From Candidatus Doudnabacteria bacterium (GTDB taxonomy: Bacteria > Patescibacteriota > Doudnabacteria > UBA920), in assembly GCA_023245915.1 (NCBI GenBank), contig JAHFJK010000009.1, positions 1 to 19,474 on the forward strand: a DNA stretch of 19,474 nucleotides. Direction: 5' to 3'. The notes under the pieces were generated by a model. The model was given only the letters and a program-made list of their open reading frames with translations, did no database searches and was not told the DNA's origin. Positions within the stretch are counted from its first letter, which is position 1. Every line of letters starts with the position of its first letter. A program made the position numbers and the translations under genes. Of the stretch, positions 1 to 7,056 are shown in pieces.

Positions 1-87
1 GCTTCTAAAAAAGCCGATGACCTGTTTCATATCCGCCACCACATAGGCAGGTTTGAAGAGTGGGTTGAAAATGCCTTAAAGCCTTAA
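1..87 (+). CDS. C-terminal tail of an unidentified protein (5' truncated)
   Basis: The first 28 codons are open in frame 1 and end at TAA 85-87. The visible tail reads HHIGRFEEWVENALKP. It is too short to assign to a family. One base separates its stop from the next start, so it is probably the upstream member of the same sugar operon, and another glycosyltransferase would fit. That is inference from position only. Confidence 0.5.
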   Translation, partial: ASKKADDLFHIRHHIGRFEEWVENALKP

Positions 88-88
88 C

Positions 89-1000
89 ATGCTGACGCTT
101 AATTTGTATAACGAATATTTTACTATCTTTCCTAAAATAAAGCGCCTTTTGGGCAAGGCTAACCGCGGCCCGCAGGCGGTGTTTGATAGTTTGGCCAATG
201 GTTTAAAAGGCTTAAACATAGATTTTAAAATCAACCCAAATTTAACTTCGCCCGCAGCCTTAGCCTGCGTGCTAAGCGGTATTTCAACTTTGAAATGGGC
301 CATAGGGCAAAAACTTGCCGGCAAAATAAAAACAATTATTGCGGGGCCGAACATTGTTGTTAGCCCTAACGATGCCCGGGCGATTTTAAAGTCATCGGAG
401 ATTGATAAAATAATTGTGCCCAGCCGGTGGGTAAAAGATTTTTATGTCTCGCAGGCGCCGGAGTTGGCATCGAAAATCCATATTTGGGCCGCGGGAGTGG
501 AGTTGCCTGAAGATTGGAAATCGGAAGTCGGAGGTCGGAAGTCAGAAATTGATTTTTTGATATTCAATAAAGTAAAAGACCAGAATCTTAAAAATCAAAT
601 AAAAACATTTCTGGAACAGGACGTTTACCGGGTTGCCGATGTAAAATACGGTCAATACAATCAGCAACAATATTTCAATTTGCTGGAAAGATCTAAAAAT
701 TTAATCTACCTTTCCGAAAGCGAAAGTCAGGGTTTGGCGATGTTTGAGGCCTGGGCTTACAATATTCCGACTTTGGTTTGGGACAGGGGATATATGGAAT
801 ACGGAAAACACCGATTTTCAGGCGACACAGCTTCGCCGTATTTGTCAGCGCAGACCGGTATCAGGTTTACCGATTTTAAAGATTTTAAAGATGTTTTGCC
901 AAAGTTTCTAAATGCAAGTTTTTTTCCGCGCCAGTGGGTGGAAAAGAACGCCAGCAATAAACTTGCGGCGGAAAAATATTTGGAGATAATTACACTTTGA
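89..1000 (+). CDS. Glycosyltransferase, GT4-like (family 1 C-terminal domain)
   Basis: This 303-residue protein probably moves a sugar from a nucleotide-sugar donor to a lipid-linked or surface glycan at the inner face of the membrane. The C-terminal half carries the EX7E motif of retaining GT-B enzymes (E212 and E220, in SESQGLAMFEAWAYN), followed by IPTLVWD, typical of donor-site loops in GT4. The N-terminal half (IIVPSRWVKDFY near residue 110) also fits the GT-B fold. The protein is shorter than usual GT4 enzymes (about 350-400 residues), so the acceptor domain is reduced. The ATG at 89 lies one base after the previous stop and no Shine-Dalgarno is visible. A heptamer repeat at 521-548 is translated in frame inside the gene. 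The sugar and acceptor cannot be told from sequence. Confidence 0.75.
   Translation: MLTLNLYNEYFTIFPKIKRLLGKANRGPQAVFDSLANGLKGLNIDFKINPNLTSPAALACVLSGISTLKWAIGQKLAGKIKTIIAGPNIVVSPNDARAILKSSEIDKIIVPSRWVKDFYVSQAPELASKIHIWAAGVELPEDWKSEVGGRKSEIDFLIFNKVKDQNLKNQIKTFLEQDVYRVADVKYGQYNQQQYFNLLERSKNLIYLSESESQGLAMFEAWAYNIPTLVWDRGYMEYGKHRFSGDTASPYLSAQTGIRFTDFKDFKDVLPKFLNASFFPRQWVEKNASNKLAAEKYLEIITL
521..548 (+). repeat. In-frame tandem heptamer repeat in a glycosyltransferase
   Basis: Four consecutive 7-mers, TCGGAAG, TCGGAGG, TCGGAAG and TCAGAAA, are read as KSEVGGRKSEI in the middle of the GT4 protein. They lie between the two halves of the GT-B fold, where an insertion should be tolerated. Period 7 is out of phase with codons, so the peptide does not repeat simply. 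Confidence 0.7.
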
Positions 1001-1004
1001 AACA

Positions 1005-1038
1005 GCTTACTATCATACAAGCTTGTATGATAGTAAGC
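1005..1038. repeat. Perfect 34-bp palindrome between genes
   Basis: The left half GCTTACTATCATACAAG is followed directly by its exact reverse complement, centred on the HindIII-like AAGCTT. It starts 5 bases after the glycosyltransferase stop and ends just before the ATG at 1040. No T-run follows it, so it is not a classical terminator. As RNA it would make a long hairpin immediately before the next start codon; as DNA it could bind a dimeric protein or be the remnant of a mobile palindrome. Confidence 0.85.
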
Positions 1039-1039
1039 C

Positions 1040-1789
1040 ATGGACCCTTTAATCATGGCCTGGAAAATTGTTAAAAAATTATGGCAAAGGTTCATTGCCT
1101 TAATCAGCGGGCTGTTTTGGTATACACGGGATTTAATCAAATATAAAATAATGCTTGGCCGGGCACACCAGGAAACACCCGTATATCTGTTCCCGCAAAT
1201 CTTTGACAAAGATCCGGCTTCCCACACCTTTGATAAGCATTATGTTTATATGGACAGATGGGCATTTAAACATTTGCTGCAAAACCGGCCAGCTGAACAT
1301 GTGGATGTGGGATCATCTATCAGGTTTTTATCAATGGCCAGCACACTGACCAAACTTAAGTTTGTAGATATTCGTCCGATAAAAACCGATTTTGATAATT
1401 TTGAATGCCTGGCCGGCAGCATTTTGCAAATGCCGTTTGCTGATAATTCCGTTGCTTCGCTTTCCTGCCTGCACGTGGCCGAGCATATTGGCTTGGGTAG
1501 ATATGGCGATCCGCTGGATCCAAAAGGCACAGAAAAGGCTTGTGCAGAGCTGCAAAGAGTCCTTGAGCCAGGCGGCAATTTGTACTTTGCGTTGCCCACA
1601 GGCAAGTCGGCGGTGTATTTTAACGCGCACCGGGTGCACAATCCGCAGGCAATTTTGGAATATTTTTATAATTTAAGACTGCTGGAATTTGCGGCGGTAA
1701 ATGATCAAGGTCAATTTGTTGCCCAAGCCAATACCGGCAATTTTAAAAATGCTGAGTACGCTTGCGGCTGTTTTAAGTTTACAAAATGA
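1040..1789 (+). CDS. DUF268 family protein (SAM-methyltransferase-like)
   Basis: A 249-residue protein whose central part matches what I recall of DUF268: HVDVGSSIRFLS, a degenerate SAM-binding loop, then FVDIRPI, then the diagnostic SCLHVAEHIGLGRYGDPLDP, and later LQRVLEPGGNLYFALPTG as in class I methyltransferases. DUF268 proteins have no proven reaction but often sit in polysaccharide clusters, as here. The N-terminus is hydrophobic (FIALISGLFWY) and may dock to the membrane. Two starts are possible: ATG 1040, right after the palindrome, or ATG 1055 (MAWKIVKK); neither has a clear Shine-Dalgarno. The stop TGA 1787-1789 overlaps the ATG of a small ORF. Confidence 0.7.
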   Translation: MDPLIMAWKIVKKLWQRFIALISGLFWYTRDLIKYKIMLGRAHQETPVYLFPQIFDKDPASHTFDKHYVYMDRWAFKHLLQNRPAEHVDVGSSIRFLSMASTLTKLKFVDIRPIKTDFDNFECLAGSILQMPFADNSVASLSCLHVAEHIGLGRYGDPLDPKGTEKACAELQRVLEPGGNLYFALPTGKSAVYFNAHRVHNPQAILEYFYNLRLLEFAAVNDQGQFVAQANTGNFKNAEYACGCFKFTK

Positions 1790-1899
1790 TCCCGTTAGAA
1801 TCCGCGATCACGCTTTTTTTAATTATAGCTTACATTGTTCTATCTTTCATAAAATTTAATTTCTTTCGCAATTCAATATTAATCGAGGTCTGCTTCTAA
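1786..1899 (+). CDS. Small single-helix membrane protein (37 codons), hypothetical
   Basis: ATG 1786-1788 overlaps the TGA of the DUF268 gene (ATGA), and the frame stays open for 37 codons to TAA 1897-1899. The peptide begins MIPLESAITLFLIIAYIVLS and continues FIKFNFF, giving one strong transmembrane helix with a positive/aromatic border. The next gene starts 5 bases after the stop. Coupled overlap and a clear helix favour a real small protein. It could instead be the surviving N-terminus of a larger lost membrane gene, or chance coding in an inserted element, because its ends coincide with a 12-bp inverted repeat. No family recognised. Confidence 0.45.
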   Translation: MIPLESAITLFLIIAYIVLSFIKFNFFRNSILIEVCF

Positions 1900-1905
1900 C
1901 GGGAT
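1789..1905. repeat. 12-bp inverted repeat bracketing the small membrane ORF
   Basis: ATCCCGTTAGAA at 1789-1800 is the exact reverse complement of TTCTAACGGGAT at 1894-1905, 93 bases apart. The left arm holds codons 2-5 of the small ORF. The right arm holds its stop and runs into the ATG of the FkbM gene. It could be a long-range RNA stem hiding the FkbM start region, or the ends of a miniature inserted element; TGA occurs just outside or at both ends. Confidence 0.6.
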
Positions 1906-2701
1906 GAAACGATTTTTAAAATTTTTTTTGGGCAAAAAATTCGGTCAAAAATTTTTCAGACTGGTGTTTTTATTTTCGCTTAAGGGGATGAATTTTGGCG
2001 GCGGCAGCGATTTTAGCCAAAGCGGGGAGGAGTGGGTGTTAAGAAATTTTGTTAAACCGTCCAGAGAAAAAAAGTATGTCATTTTCGATGCCGGAGCGAA
2101 TGTAGGAGGGTATGCTTTATCTGCACACAAGATTTTGCAGCAAAAAAATATCGATAACCAAATCTATTGCTTTGAGCCGGCCAGGAGCGCGTTTGTCAGG
2201 TTAAAGCAGAATACCGCCAATCTTCCCGGGATTGTCTGCTTTAACATCGCTTTGGGAAAAACCGCGGCCCGCATGCCGCTTTACTCAACTAAAGCGGAGT
2301 CCGGGCTTACTTCCTTATATAAAAGGGATGAGCTAATAGTTAAAGATATGGACCAAAGCGAGGAAGTAGAGGTCGATTCTCTTGATAGTTTTTGCGCAAA
2401 GCAGGGCATTGCAAATATTGATTTTTTAAAGTTGGATATAGAAGGCAATGAATATCAGGCCTTGCTGGGGGCAAAAAAAATGCTTGAAAATAAAAAAATA
2501 GATTTTATCCAATTTGAATTTGGCGGCACGGATATTGATGCCCGGGTTTTTTTCCGCGATTTTTACAAACTGCTTTCGCCAAATTATAGTATCTATCGGA
2601 TTTTAAAAAATGGGTTGCAGCCAATCCGGACTTACCAGGAAACTGATGAGATATTTATTACCACAAACTACCTTGCCATTTTAAAGTCAGAGAAATTTTA
2701 A
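1904..2701 (+). CDS. FkbM family SAM-dependent methyltransferase
   Basis: This 265-residue protein carries the marks of the FkbM (Methyltransf_21) family: motif I VIFDAGANVGGYAL at about residues 59-72, an acidic ribose-binding end in YCFEPARSAF, NIALGKTAARMPLY, and the family signature FLKLDIEGNEYQALLGA near residues 174-190, followed by IDFIQFEFG. FkbM-type enzymes O-methylate sugars or polyketides; in this cluster a methyl cap on a surface glycan is the natural inference. The basic, Phe-rich N-terminus (MKRFLKFFLGKK) may touch the membrane. ATG 1904 is formed partly by the right arm of an inverted repeat, and ACGGG directly upstream is a weak ribosome site. The gene follows the small ORF by 4 bases, suggesting coupling. 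Confidence 0.85.
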   Translation: MKRFLKFFLGKKFGQKFFRLVFLFSLKGMNFGGGSDFSQSGEEWVLRNFVKPSREKKYVIFDAGANVGGYALSAHKILQQKNIDNQIYCFEPARSAFVRLKQNTANLPGIVCFNIALGKTAARMPLYSTKAESGLTSLYKRDELIVKDMDQSEEVEVDSLDSFCAKQGIANIDFLKLDIEGNEYQALLGAKKMLENKKIDFIQFEFGGTDIDARVFFRDFYKLLSPNYSIYRILKNGLQPIRTYQETDEIFITTNYLAILKSEKF

Positions 2702-2712
2702 AATATTATTTA

Positions 2713-2747
2713 TGTCATTTTTGTCAATTTTTTAATTTTTGTCATTT
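2713..2747 (+). repeat. A/T-rich TTGTCA repeat cluster (copy 1)
   Basis: Three TGTCA units separated by T/A runs fill the gap before the GT2 gene. The 15-mer TTGTCAATTTTTTAA (2721-2735) recurs exactly at 17439-17453, and the 14-mer TTTAATTTTTGTCA (2731-2744) recurs at 18743-18756. The unit therefore marks a dispersed intergenic repeat family in this genome. Confidence 0.65.
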
Positions 2748-2753
2748 GAATTT

Positions 2754-3473
2754 ATGCCAAAAGTTTCCATTAACATTTTAACCAAAGATCGAAATCAGTT
2801 TTTGAAAAAAGCTCTTGATAGTGTGGCTAGTCAAACATTGACTGATTATGAAGTTATTGTGATTGATGATGGGTCTAGCCTGCCAGTTTTAAAAGATAAA
2901 TTAGATGTTAAAATCCTTCGCCACGATTCGTCTTTAGGTATTAGCAAAAGCCGGCAAGAAGCGTTACTAGAATCGCAAGGTGAGTATATTGCTGTTTTAG
3001 ACGATGATGATGAGTGGATTGACCCGGATAAATTAAAAAAGCAGGTTGAGTTTTTAGACAATCATCGCGATTATGTTTTAGTTGGAGGAGGTATCCAAAT
3101 TTCAAATTCCAAATCTCAAATTTCAAAATTTAGACCGAATGACGATCAGCAAATCAGAAAAACCATGCTCTTGCGCAATAATTTTTTTACCTCCAGCGTG
3201 ATGTTCAGGAAATCATCAGCAATCCAAGCCGGCGGGTTTGTGGCCGATGGCGATGATTTTGCCGAAGATTACGATTTGTGGTTGCGTTTGGGCAATGTGG
3301 GTAAAATGCGCAATTTTCCTCTGCCCTTTGCGCGCTACCGCGTTCCCAACTATAATAAGCAAAGGTATAAAGCATTTTTGGCAAAGCAATTGAGGCTTAT
3401 TTATAGGGAAAAATTTAATTATCCGCTGTTTTGGTTAGCCAACCTTTTGCTTAAAAGCAGATTGCTATTATGA
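2754..3473 (+). CDS. Glycosyltransferase family 2
   Basis: A GT-A fold enzyme that should transfer a sugar from a nucleotide donor to the growing glycan in the cytoplasm. Seen motifs are VSINILTKDRNQFLKKALDS at the N-terminus, VIVIDDGSS, GISKSRQEAL, the metal-binding acidic run LDDDDEW (residues 83-86 acidic), and later EDYDLWLRLG, the usual ED/xDLW region of GT2. I chose ATG 2754 because MPKVSINIL is the normal GT2 beginning; a TTG 15 bases upstream would add five residues from repeat sequence. The final ATGA overlaps the start of the big secreted protein, so the two are probably translated together. An in-frame low-complexity insertion lies at 3095-3131. At about 239 residues it is on the short side for the family. 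Confidence 0.85.
   Translation: MPKVSINILTKDRNQFLKKALDSVASQTLTDYEVIVIDDGSSLPVLKDKLDVKILRHDSSLGISKSRQEALLESQGEYIAVLDDDDEWIDPDKLKKQVEFLDNHRDYVLVGGGIQISNSKSQISKFRPNDDQQIRKTMLLRNNFFTSSVMFRKSSAIQAGGFVADGDDFAEDYDLWLRLGNVGKMRNFPLPFARYRVPNYNKQRYKAFLAKQLRLIYREKFNYPLFWLANLLLKSRLLL
3095..3131 (+). repeat. In-frame TTTCAAATTCCAAA repeat in the GT2 gene
   Basis: Near-tandem CCAAATTTCAAATT, CCAAATCTCAAATT and TCAAAATT units are translated as IQISNSKSQISKF. The surrounding GT2 fold (VLVGGG before, FRPNDDQQIRKTML after) continues normally, so the repeat sits in a surface loop. Confidence 0.65.
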
Positions 3474-6400
3474 AAAAAGCCATCATCAGCCTGTTTATTC
3501 TTTTAGGCCTTTGCCTATTTCAAACAGCTCAAGCTTTAACTATGCAGGAGATTATTCAAGGTTATGATAATCCTGTAGGACAAGTCTTAGGAGCAACCAC
3601 CAATGGCTTAGTAGGCTATTGGAACTTTGATGAAGGCAGTGGCACTACTGCCCATGACTCCTCTGGTAACAACAACACAGGTACCCTTACCAATGGGCCA
3701 ACCTGGACAAGTGGCAAGGTGGGGAGTGGGGCAGTGCAGTTTGATGGGGTGGATGATTATGTTTTGCTAAACAATACCGTCATTGGCGCCGGAGACATTA
3801 CCGCCTGCGCGTGGATATATACAAGGCCTTCATCGCCGAATGTATATAATGACGTTTTACATAATGGAATATTTGGGCTTAAAGTATATACTGGTGCCGG
3901 TCCAACATACGTTCTACAATTCACCAATGACGGGGATAGCCATGTTACTGCTTCCGGTAATTTTTCGTCCAATATCTGGACTCACGTCTGCGTGAGCAGG
4001 CTTGGAGCCGGTGGAAATGGAGTAAATTTTTATATAAATGGTTCACCTTCAGGTATGGCTGGTCAAAATGGCGGAACTCCTACAGCAACCGCATTCCCAA
4101 CCGCGGTTGGGCAGTATGGTTCAGTTGGCGGAAATAATTTTTATGGAAGTATTGATGAGGTACGCGTCTATAATCGCGTGTTGCTAGCCCAGGAAATTGC
4201 CGATATTTATACTAATGACACCGGCTCAATCCCATCACCAACACCAATCCCTCCTCCCTCGCCTTCTCCTACACCCTCGCCTTCTCCTACACCCTCGCTA
4301 AGTCCCACTCCTTCACCGTCTCCGACTCCAACCCCGTCACCGGTACCTGGTAATGTAATTACTGCCGCTTCTTGTTCACAAGCAGATGTGCAGAGCGCAG
4401 TTAATCAAGCCCAAAATGGAAATACAGTCCAGGTCCCATCCGGGAATTGTACTTGGGTCACAAAACTTCAATTCACAAAAGCCATCATACTTCAGGGCGC
4501 CGGTTGCACATTGGATAGCGATGGTCGGCCCACGAGTTGTGCGACAGTAATAAAGGATGGAATTACACTGGCAGTGCCACTCATATCGTGGCACTGCGTA
4601 CTTGGATTTGCCCACCGCATGACTGGGATTGAGTTTCAGCCGATACGAACTAGTTCCGTTGGTGGCTCTGCAGTAATCGCTGTTAGTTGTACGAATGAAC
4701 CGAACACAACTTTTCGTATCGATCATATTAAGTTTTATTCTACGGCTTTAGACGCCGAAGCTTTGAGTCTTGCGACGACAGTTGGGGTCATCGACCATAA
4801 CACATTGGCAATGTATGGAGATGCGGTCTTCAAATTCCTTGCTGGAGCCTGGTATGGTCCAAACGGCGAAGTTCCACCGAGTCTGGATTATGGGGACAAT
4901 TCTTGGTATCTGCCGGTTAATTGGGGTTCCTCTGCTTTTATGTTTGTTGAAAACAATTCAATCGACACAGTGGGTCTTCGTGGATGTACAGATGGCTACC
5001 TAGGGGCACGAGTTGTATTCCGGTTCAATAAGACCATCCACTGCACTTTGGCGTGGCATGGCACAGATTCTAGCCAGAGGTTCAGATCGACTAGGGCTTT
5101 TGAAGTATACAAGAATACTTTCGATATGACGGGTGTCAGTGTTCGAAACTACCTCATTGAGAATCGAGATGGATCCGCTCTCGTGTGGGGTAATTCGGCT
5201 ACGAATATGTCGACGTCGGGGCACACAGCCGGACTACTAAAGCATTATCGATCTACAGAATATGATCCCGTATTTGGCCCAGAGGATGGTAGAAATGCAT
5301 GGGATTTGAATGATCCTGCAAATCCCTATGACCCTGGTGCTGTATGCCCAGCTAAGGCATGTACAGCAACAACCGGCGGCTCCAATACAGTCACCGTAGC
5401 TGGAGCAAGTTGGTCCCCAAATCAGTGGACAAACTTCATTATTCGCAAGCTCAATTGCAGTAACAACAATGCAGTAGCCCCCGTCGTCGTGTGTTATGCC
5501 CCAATCGCACTGAATACAGCTAATCAAATTACATTTTTGTCGATGTATCCGACGGCCCCCAGCTTTTCTCCGGGGGATCAGTTCGAAATCAACAGAGTAT
5601 TGGCAGCCATGGACCAGCCGGGACGTGGTGACGGATCTTTATTAGTCGCAAAAACGATTACGTCGCTGACTGCATCTGGCACAACTGCTATAGCTACTGT
5701 GGCAAATCACGGTTTTAGTACTGGGGATTGGGTCGCCATCGGTGCGAGTGCTGTGTATAGCGGGACATATCAGATTACTGTAACTGGGACTAATACATTT
5801 ACCTACACTTTTATCGGAAGTGGAGGCTCTAGTTCAGGTAATGTTACTAAGCTTCCTTCGATGTGGAATGATCAGGTAGATTTTCCATCTATTCAATGGT
5901 TGAATACCAACACGAATGCAGGGACGACTTACAGTCTGAAGTTCCGACTGTCGGATGGAACTACTCATGTTGCGAACAAGACCTACATAGACTACGATTC
6001 CTCTTTTCCCTTTGATGGTTCTATTGCATCAAATCGATCCAGCATCGGCACAGGCCCCCTCTCCTCCCGCCCCTCCACCTGTACTCAAGGAGTAGCCTAC
6101 TTCGCCACAGACCAAGGTTCCTGGAATCAAAGTGGAAGTGGAGGACAAGGAGTACTCTACACCTGTACCTCCACCAATGTTTGGTCCCTCTACTACACCC
6201 CCTACCAATACCCCCACCCTCTAGTCTCTGGAGCAGCTGTAAGTATTACCCCTGCACCCACCCCACCACCACCCACACCCACACCATCTCCAACACCAAA
6301 TCCTTCACCAACCCCCACACCCAATCCATCAGTCAACCCAACCCCCACCCCAACTCCCAATCCTTCACCATCAACCATAACTCCTTCCCCAGAACCTGCT

Positions 6401-6991
6401 CCCTCTCCAATGCCCAACCCCCAATCTCCCACTTCTAATCTAAGGTTAATCAACCAATCTGGCACCTACTACCTTATCATTAATGGCATAAGACATGGTA
6501 TCACCAACCCAGGCCTTTTAACCTCCTATGGTTTAACCTTTGCTATGGGAAGATCAGCAACACCAGAAGATCTAGCCTTACCAGAAGGTGACCTGCTGGC
6601 TCCTTCAGATGGTATATTAGCTAAAATATCAACTGATAAGACTGTCTGGCTTATCAGCAACAACCAAAGAAGGGGCTTTACCTCCCAGTCTGTATTTCTT
6701 GGTTTAGGCTTTAAGTTCAACCAAGTCCTCATCATAACAGCCCCAGAACTCAACAAACTATCCCAAGGAGCAAACCTAGACAATCCTACCTCTTCCCACC
6801 CAGAAGGTGTAGACATTAACCTTTCTGGCACTATCTACTGGGTGCATAACAACATTCTCTACCCTTATCCTTCTCTTTCTGTTTACAATAGCTGGAGAGT
6901 ACCTAATGATTTTAGCAGGGTTTTGCCGGCGAATGTTGCTGATAAGGCTCTGTATAAAGGCCAGCCAGTGGGGGAGAGGAAAATTCAATAA
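3470..6991 (+). CDS. Large secreted mosaic protein: LamG, beta-helix and C-terminal repeats
   Basis: A 1173-residue protein with a Sec signal peptide (positive MKK, hydrophobic core, likely cleavage after AQA, residue 22). Residues about 45-250 form a LamG/concanavalin-like domain (GLVGYWNFDEGSGTTAHDSS, FDGVDDYV, GSIDEVRVYNRVL) that would bind glycans. A Pro/Ser/Thr linker spans about 247-293. Residues about 295-720 resemble a Cys-containing pectate-lyase-type right-handed beta-helix (VQSAVNQAQNGNTVQVPSG, then repeated ...NNSI/KNTF turns). Residues 728-790 form a small beta domain (GFSTGDWVAIGASAVYSGTY), and 862-915 a CTQGVAYFATDQGSWN module. A second Pro-rich linker (925-987) leads to three repeats of about 50 residues (from 998, 1057 and 1120). 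No lipobox or LPXTG was seen, so anchoring is unclear; the C-terminal repeats may serve. It probably acts outside the cell in adhesion or glycan binding; lyase activity is unproven. Codon style changes sharply around 4350 and 6050. Confidence 0.8.
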   Translation: MKKAIISLFILLGLCLFQTAQALTMQEIIQGYDNPVGQVLGATTNGLVGYWNFDEGSGTTAHDSSGNNNTGTLTNGPTWTSGKVGSGAVQFDGVDDYVLLNNTVIGAGDITACAWIYTRPSSPNVYNDVLHNGIFGLKVYTGAGPTYVLQFTNDGDSHVTASGNFSSNIWTHVCVSRLGAGGNGVNFYINGSPSGMAGQNGGTPTATAFPTAVGQYGSVGGNNFYGSIDEVRVYNRVLLAQEIADIYTNDTGSIPSPTPIPPPSPSPTPSPSPTPSLSPTPSPSPTPTPSPVPGNVITAASCSQADVQSAVNQAQNGNTVQVPSGNCTWVTKLQFTKAIILQGAGCTLDSDGRPTSCATVIKDGITLAVPLISWHCVLGFAHRMTGIEFQPIRTSSVGGSAVIAVSCTNEPNTTFRIDHIKFYSTALDAEALSLATTVGVIDHNTLAMYGDAVFKFLAGAWYGPNGEVPPSLDYGDNSWYLPVNWGSSAFMFVENNSIDTVGLRGCTDGYLGARVVFRFNKTIHCTLAWHGTDSSQRFRSTRAFEVYKNTFDMTGVSVRNYLIENRDGSALVWGNSATNMSTSGHTAGLLKHYRSTEYDPVFGPEDGRNAWDLNDPANPYDPGAVCPAKACTATTGGSNTVTVAGASWSPNQWTNFIIRKLNCSNNNAVAPVVVCYAPIALNTANQITFLSMYPTAPSFSPGDQFEINRVLAAMDQPGRGDGSLLVAKTITSLTASGTTAIATVANHGFSTGDWVAIGASAVYSGTYQITVTGTNTFTYTFIGSGGSSSGNVTKLPSMWNDQVDFPSIQWLNTNTNAGTTYSLKFRLSDGTTHVANKTYIDYDSSFPFDGSIASNRSSIGTGPLSSRPSTCTQGVAYFATDQGSWNQSGSGGQGVLYTCTSTNVWSLYYTPYQYPHPLVSGAAVSITPAPTPPPPTPTPSPTPNPSPTPTPNPSVNPTPTPTPNPSPSTITPSPEPAPSPMPNPQSPTSNLRLINQSGTYYLIINGIRHGITNPGLLTSYGLTFAMGRSATPEDLALPEGDLLAPSDGILAKISTDKTVWLISNNQRRGFTSQSVFLGLGFKFNQVLIITAPELNKLSQGANLDNPTSSHPEGVDINLSGTIYWVHNNILYPYPSLSVYNSWRVPNDFSRVLPANVADKALYKGQPVGERKIQ
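4261..4296 (+). repeat. 18-bp tandem duplication in the first Pro-rich linker
   Basis: GCCTTCTCCTACACCCTC occurs twice head to tail (4261-4278 and 4279-4296), encoding Pro/Ser/Thr-rich linker sequence. Such repeats can change copy number by slippage and so vary linker length. Confidence 0.75.
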
Positions 6992-7004
6992 AACCAGGGT
7001 AAAA

Positions 7005-7039
7005 CGAGGGTTACCCTCGTAAACTCGTAAATTCGTAAA
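7005..7039 (+). repeat. Hairpin plus three CTCGTAAA-type direct repeats
   Basis: CGAGGGT (7005-7011) and ACCCTCG (7013-7019) can pair around one base. The 8-mers CTCGTAAA, CTCGTAAA and TTCGTAAA follow head to tail from 7016 to 7039. The block fills the 65-bp gap after the large secreted protein. There is no T-run, so a terminator is not supported. Confidence 0.55.
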
Positions 7040-7056
7040 GACCAAAGTATATTATT

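Noticed and set aside
1001..1039. tRNA or riboswitch at the 34-bp palindrome
   Set aside because: The sequence is one simple hairpin without arms, conserved loops or an anticodon.
4210..4350. CRISPR-like or minisatellite array in the C-rich Pro/Ser/Thr region
   Set aside because: Units are short, imperfect and in frame as a Pro/Ser/Thr linker; there are no spacers of constant length.
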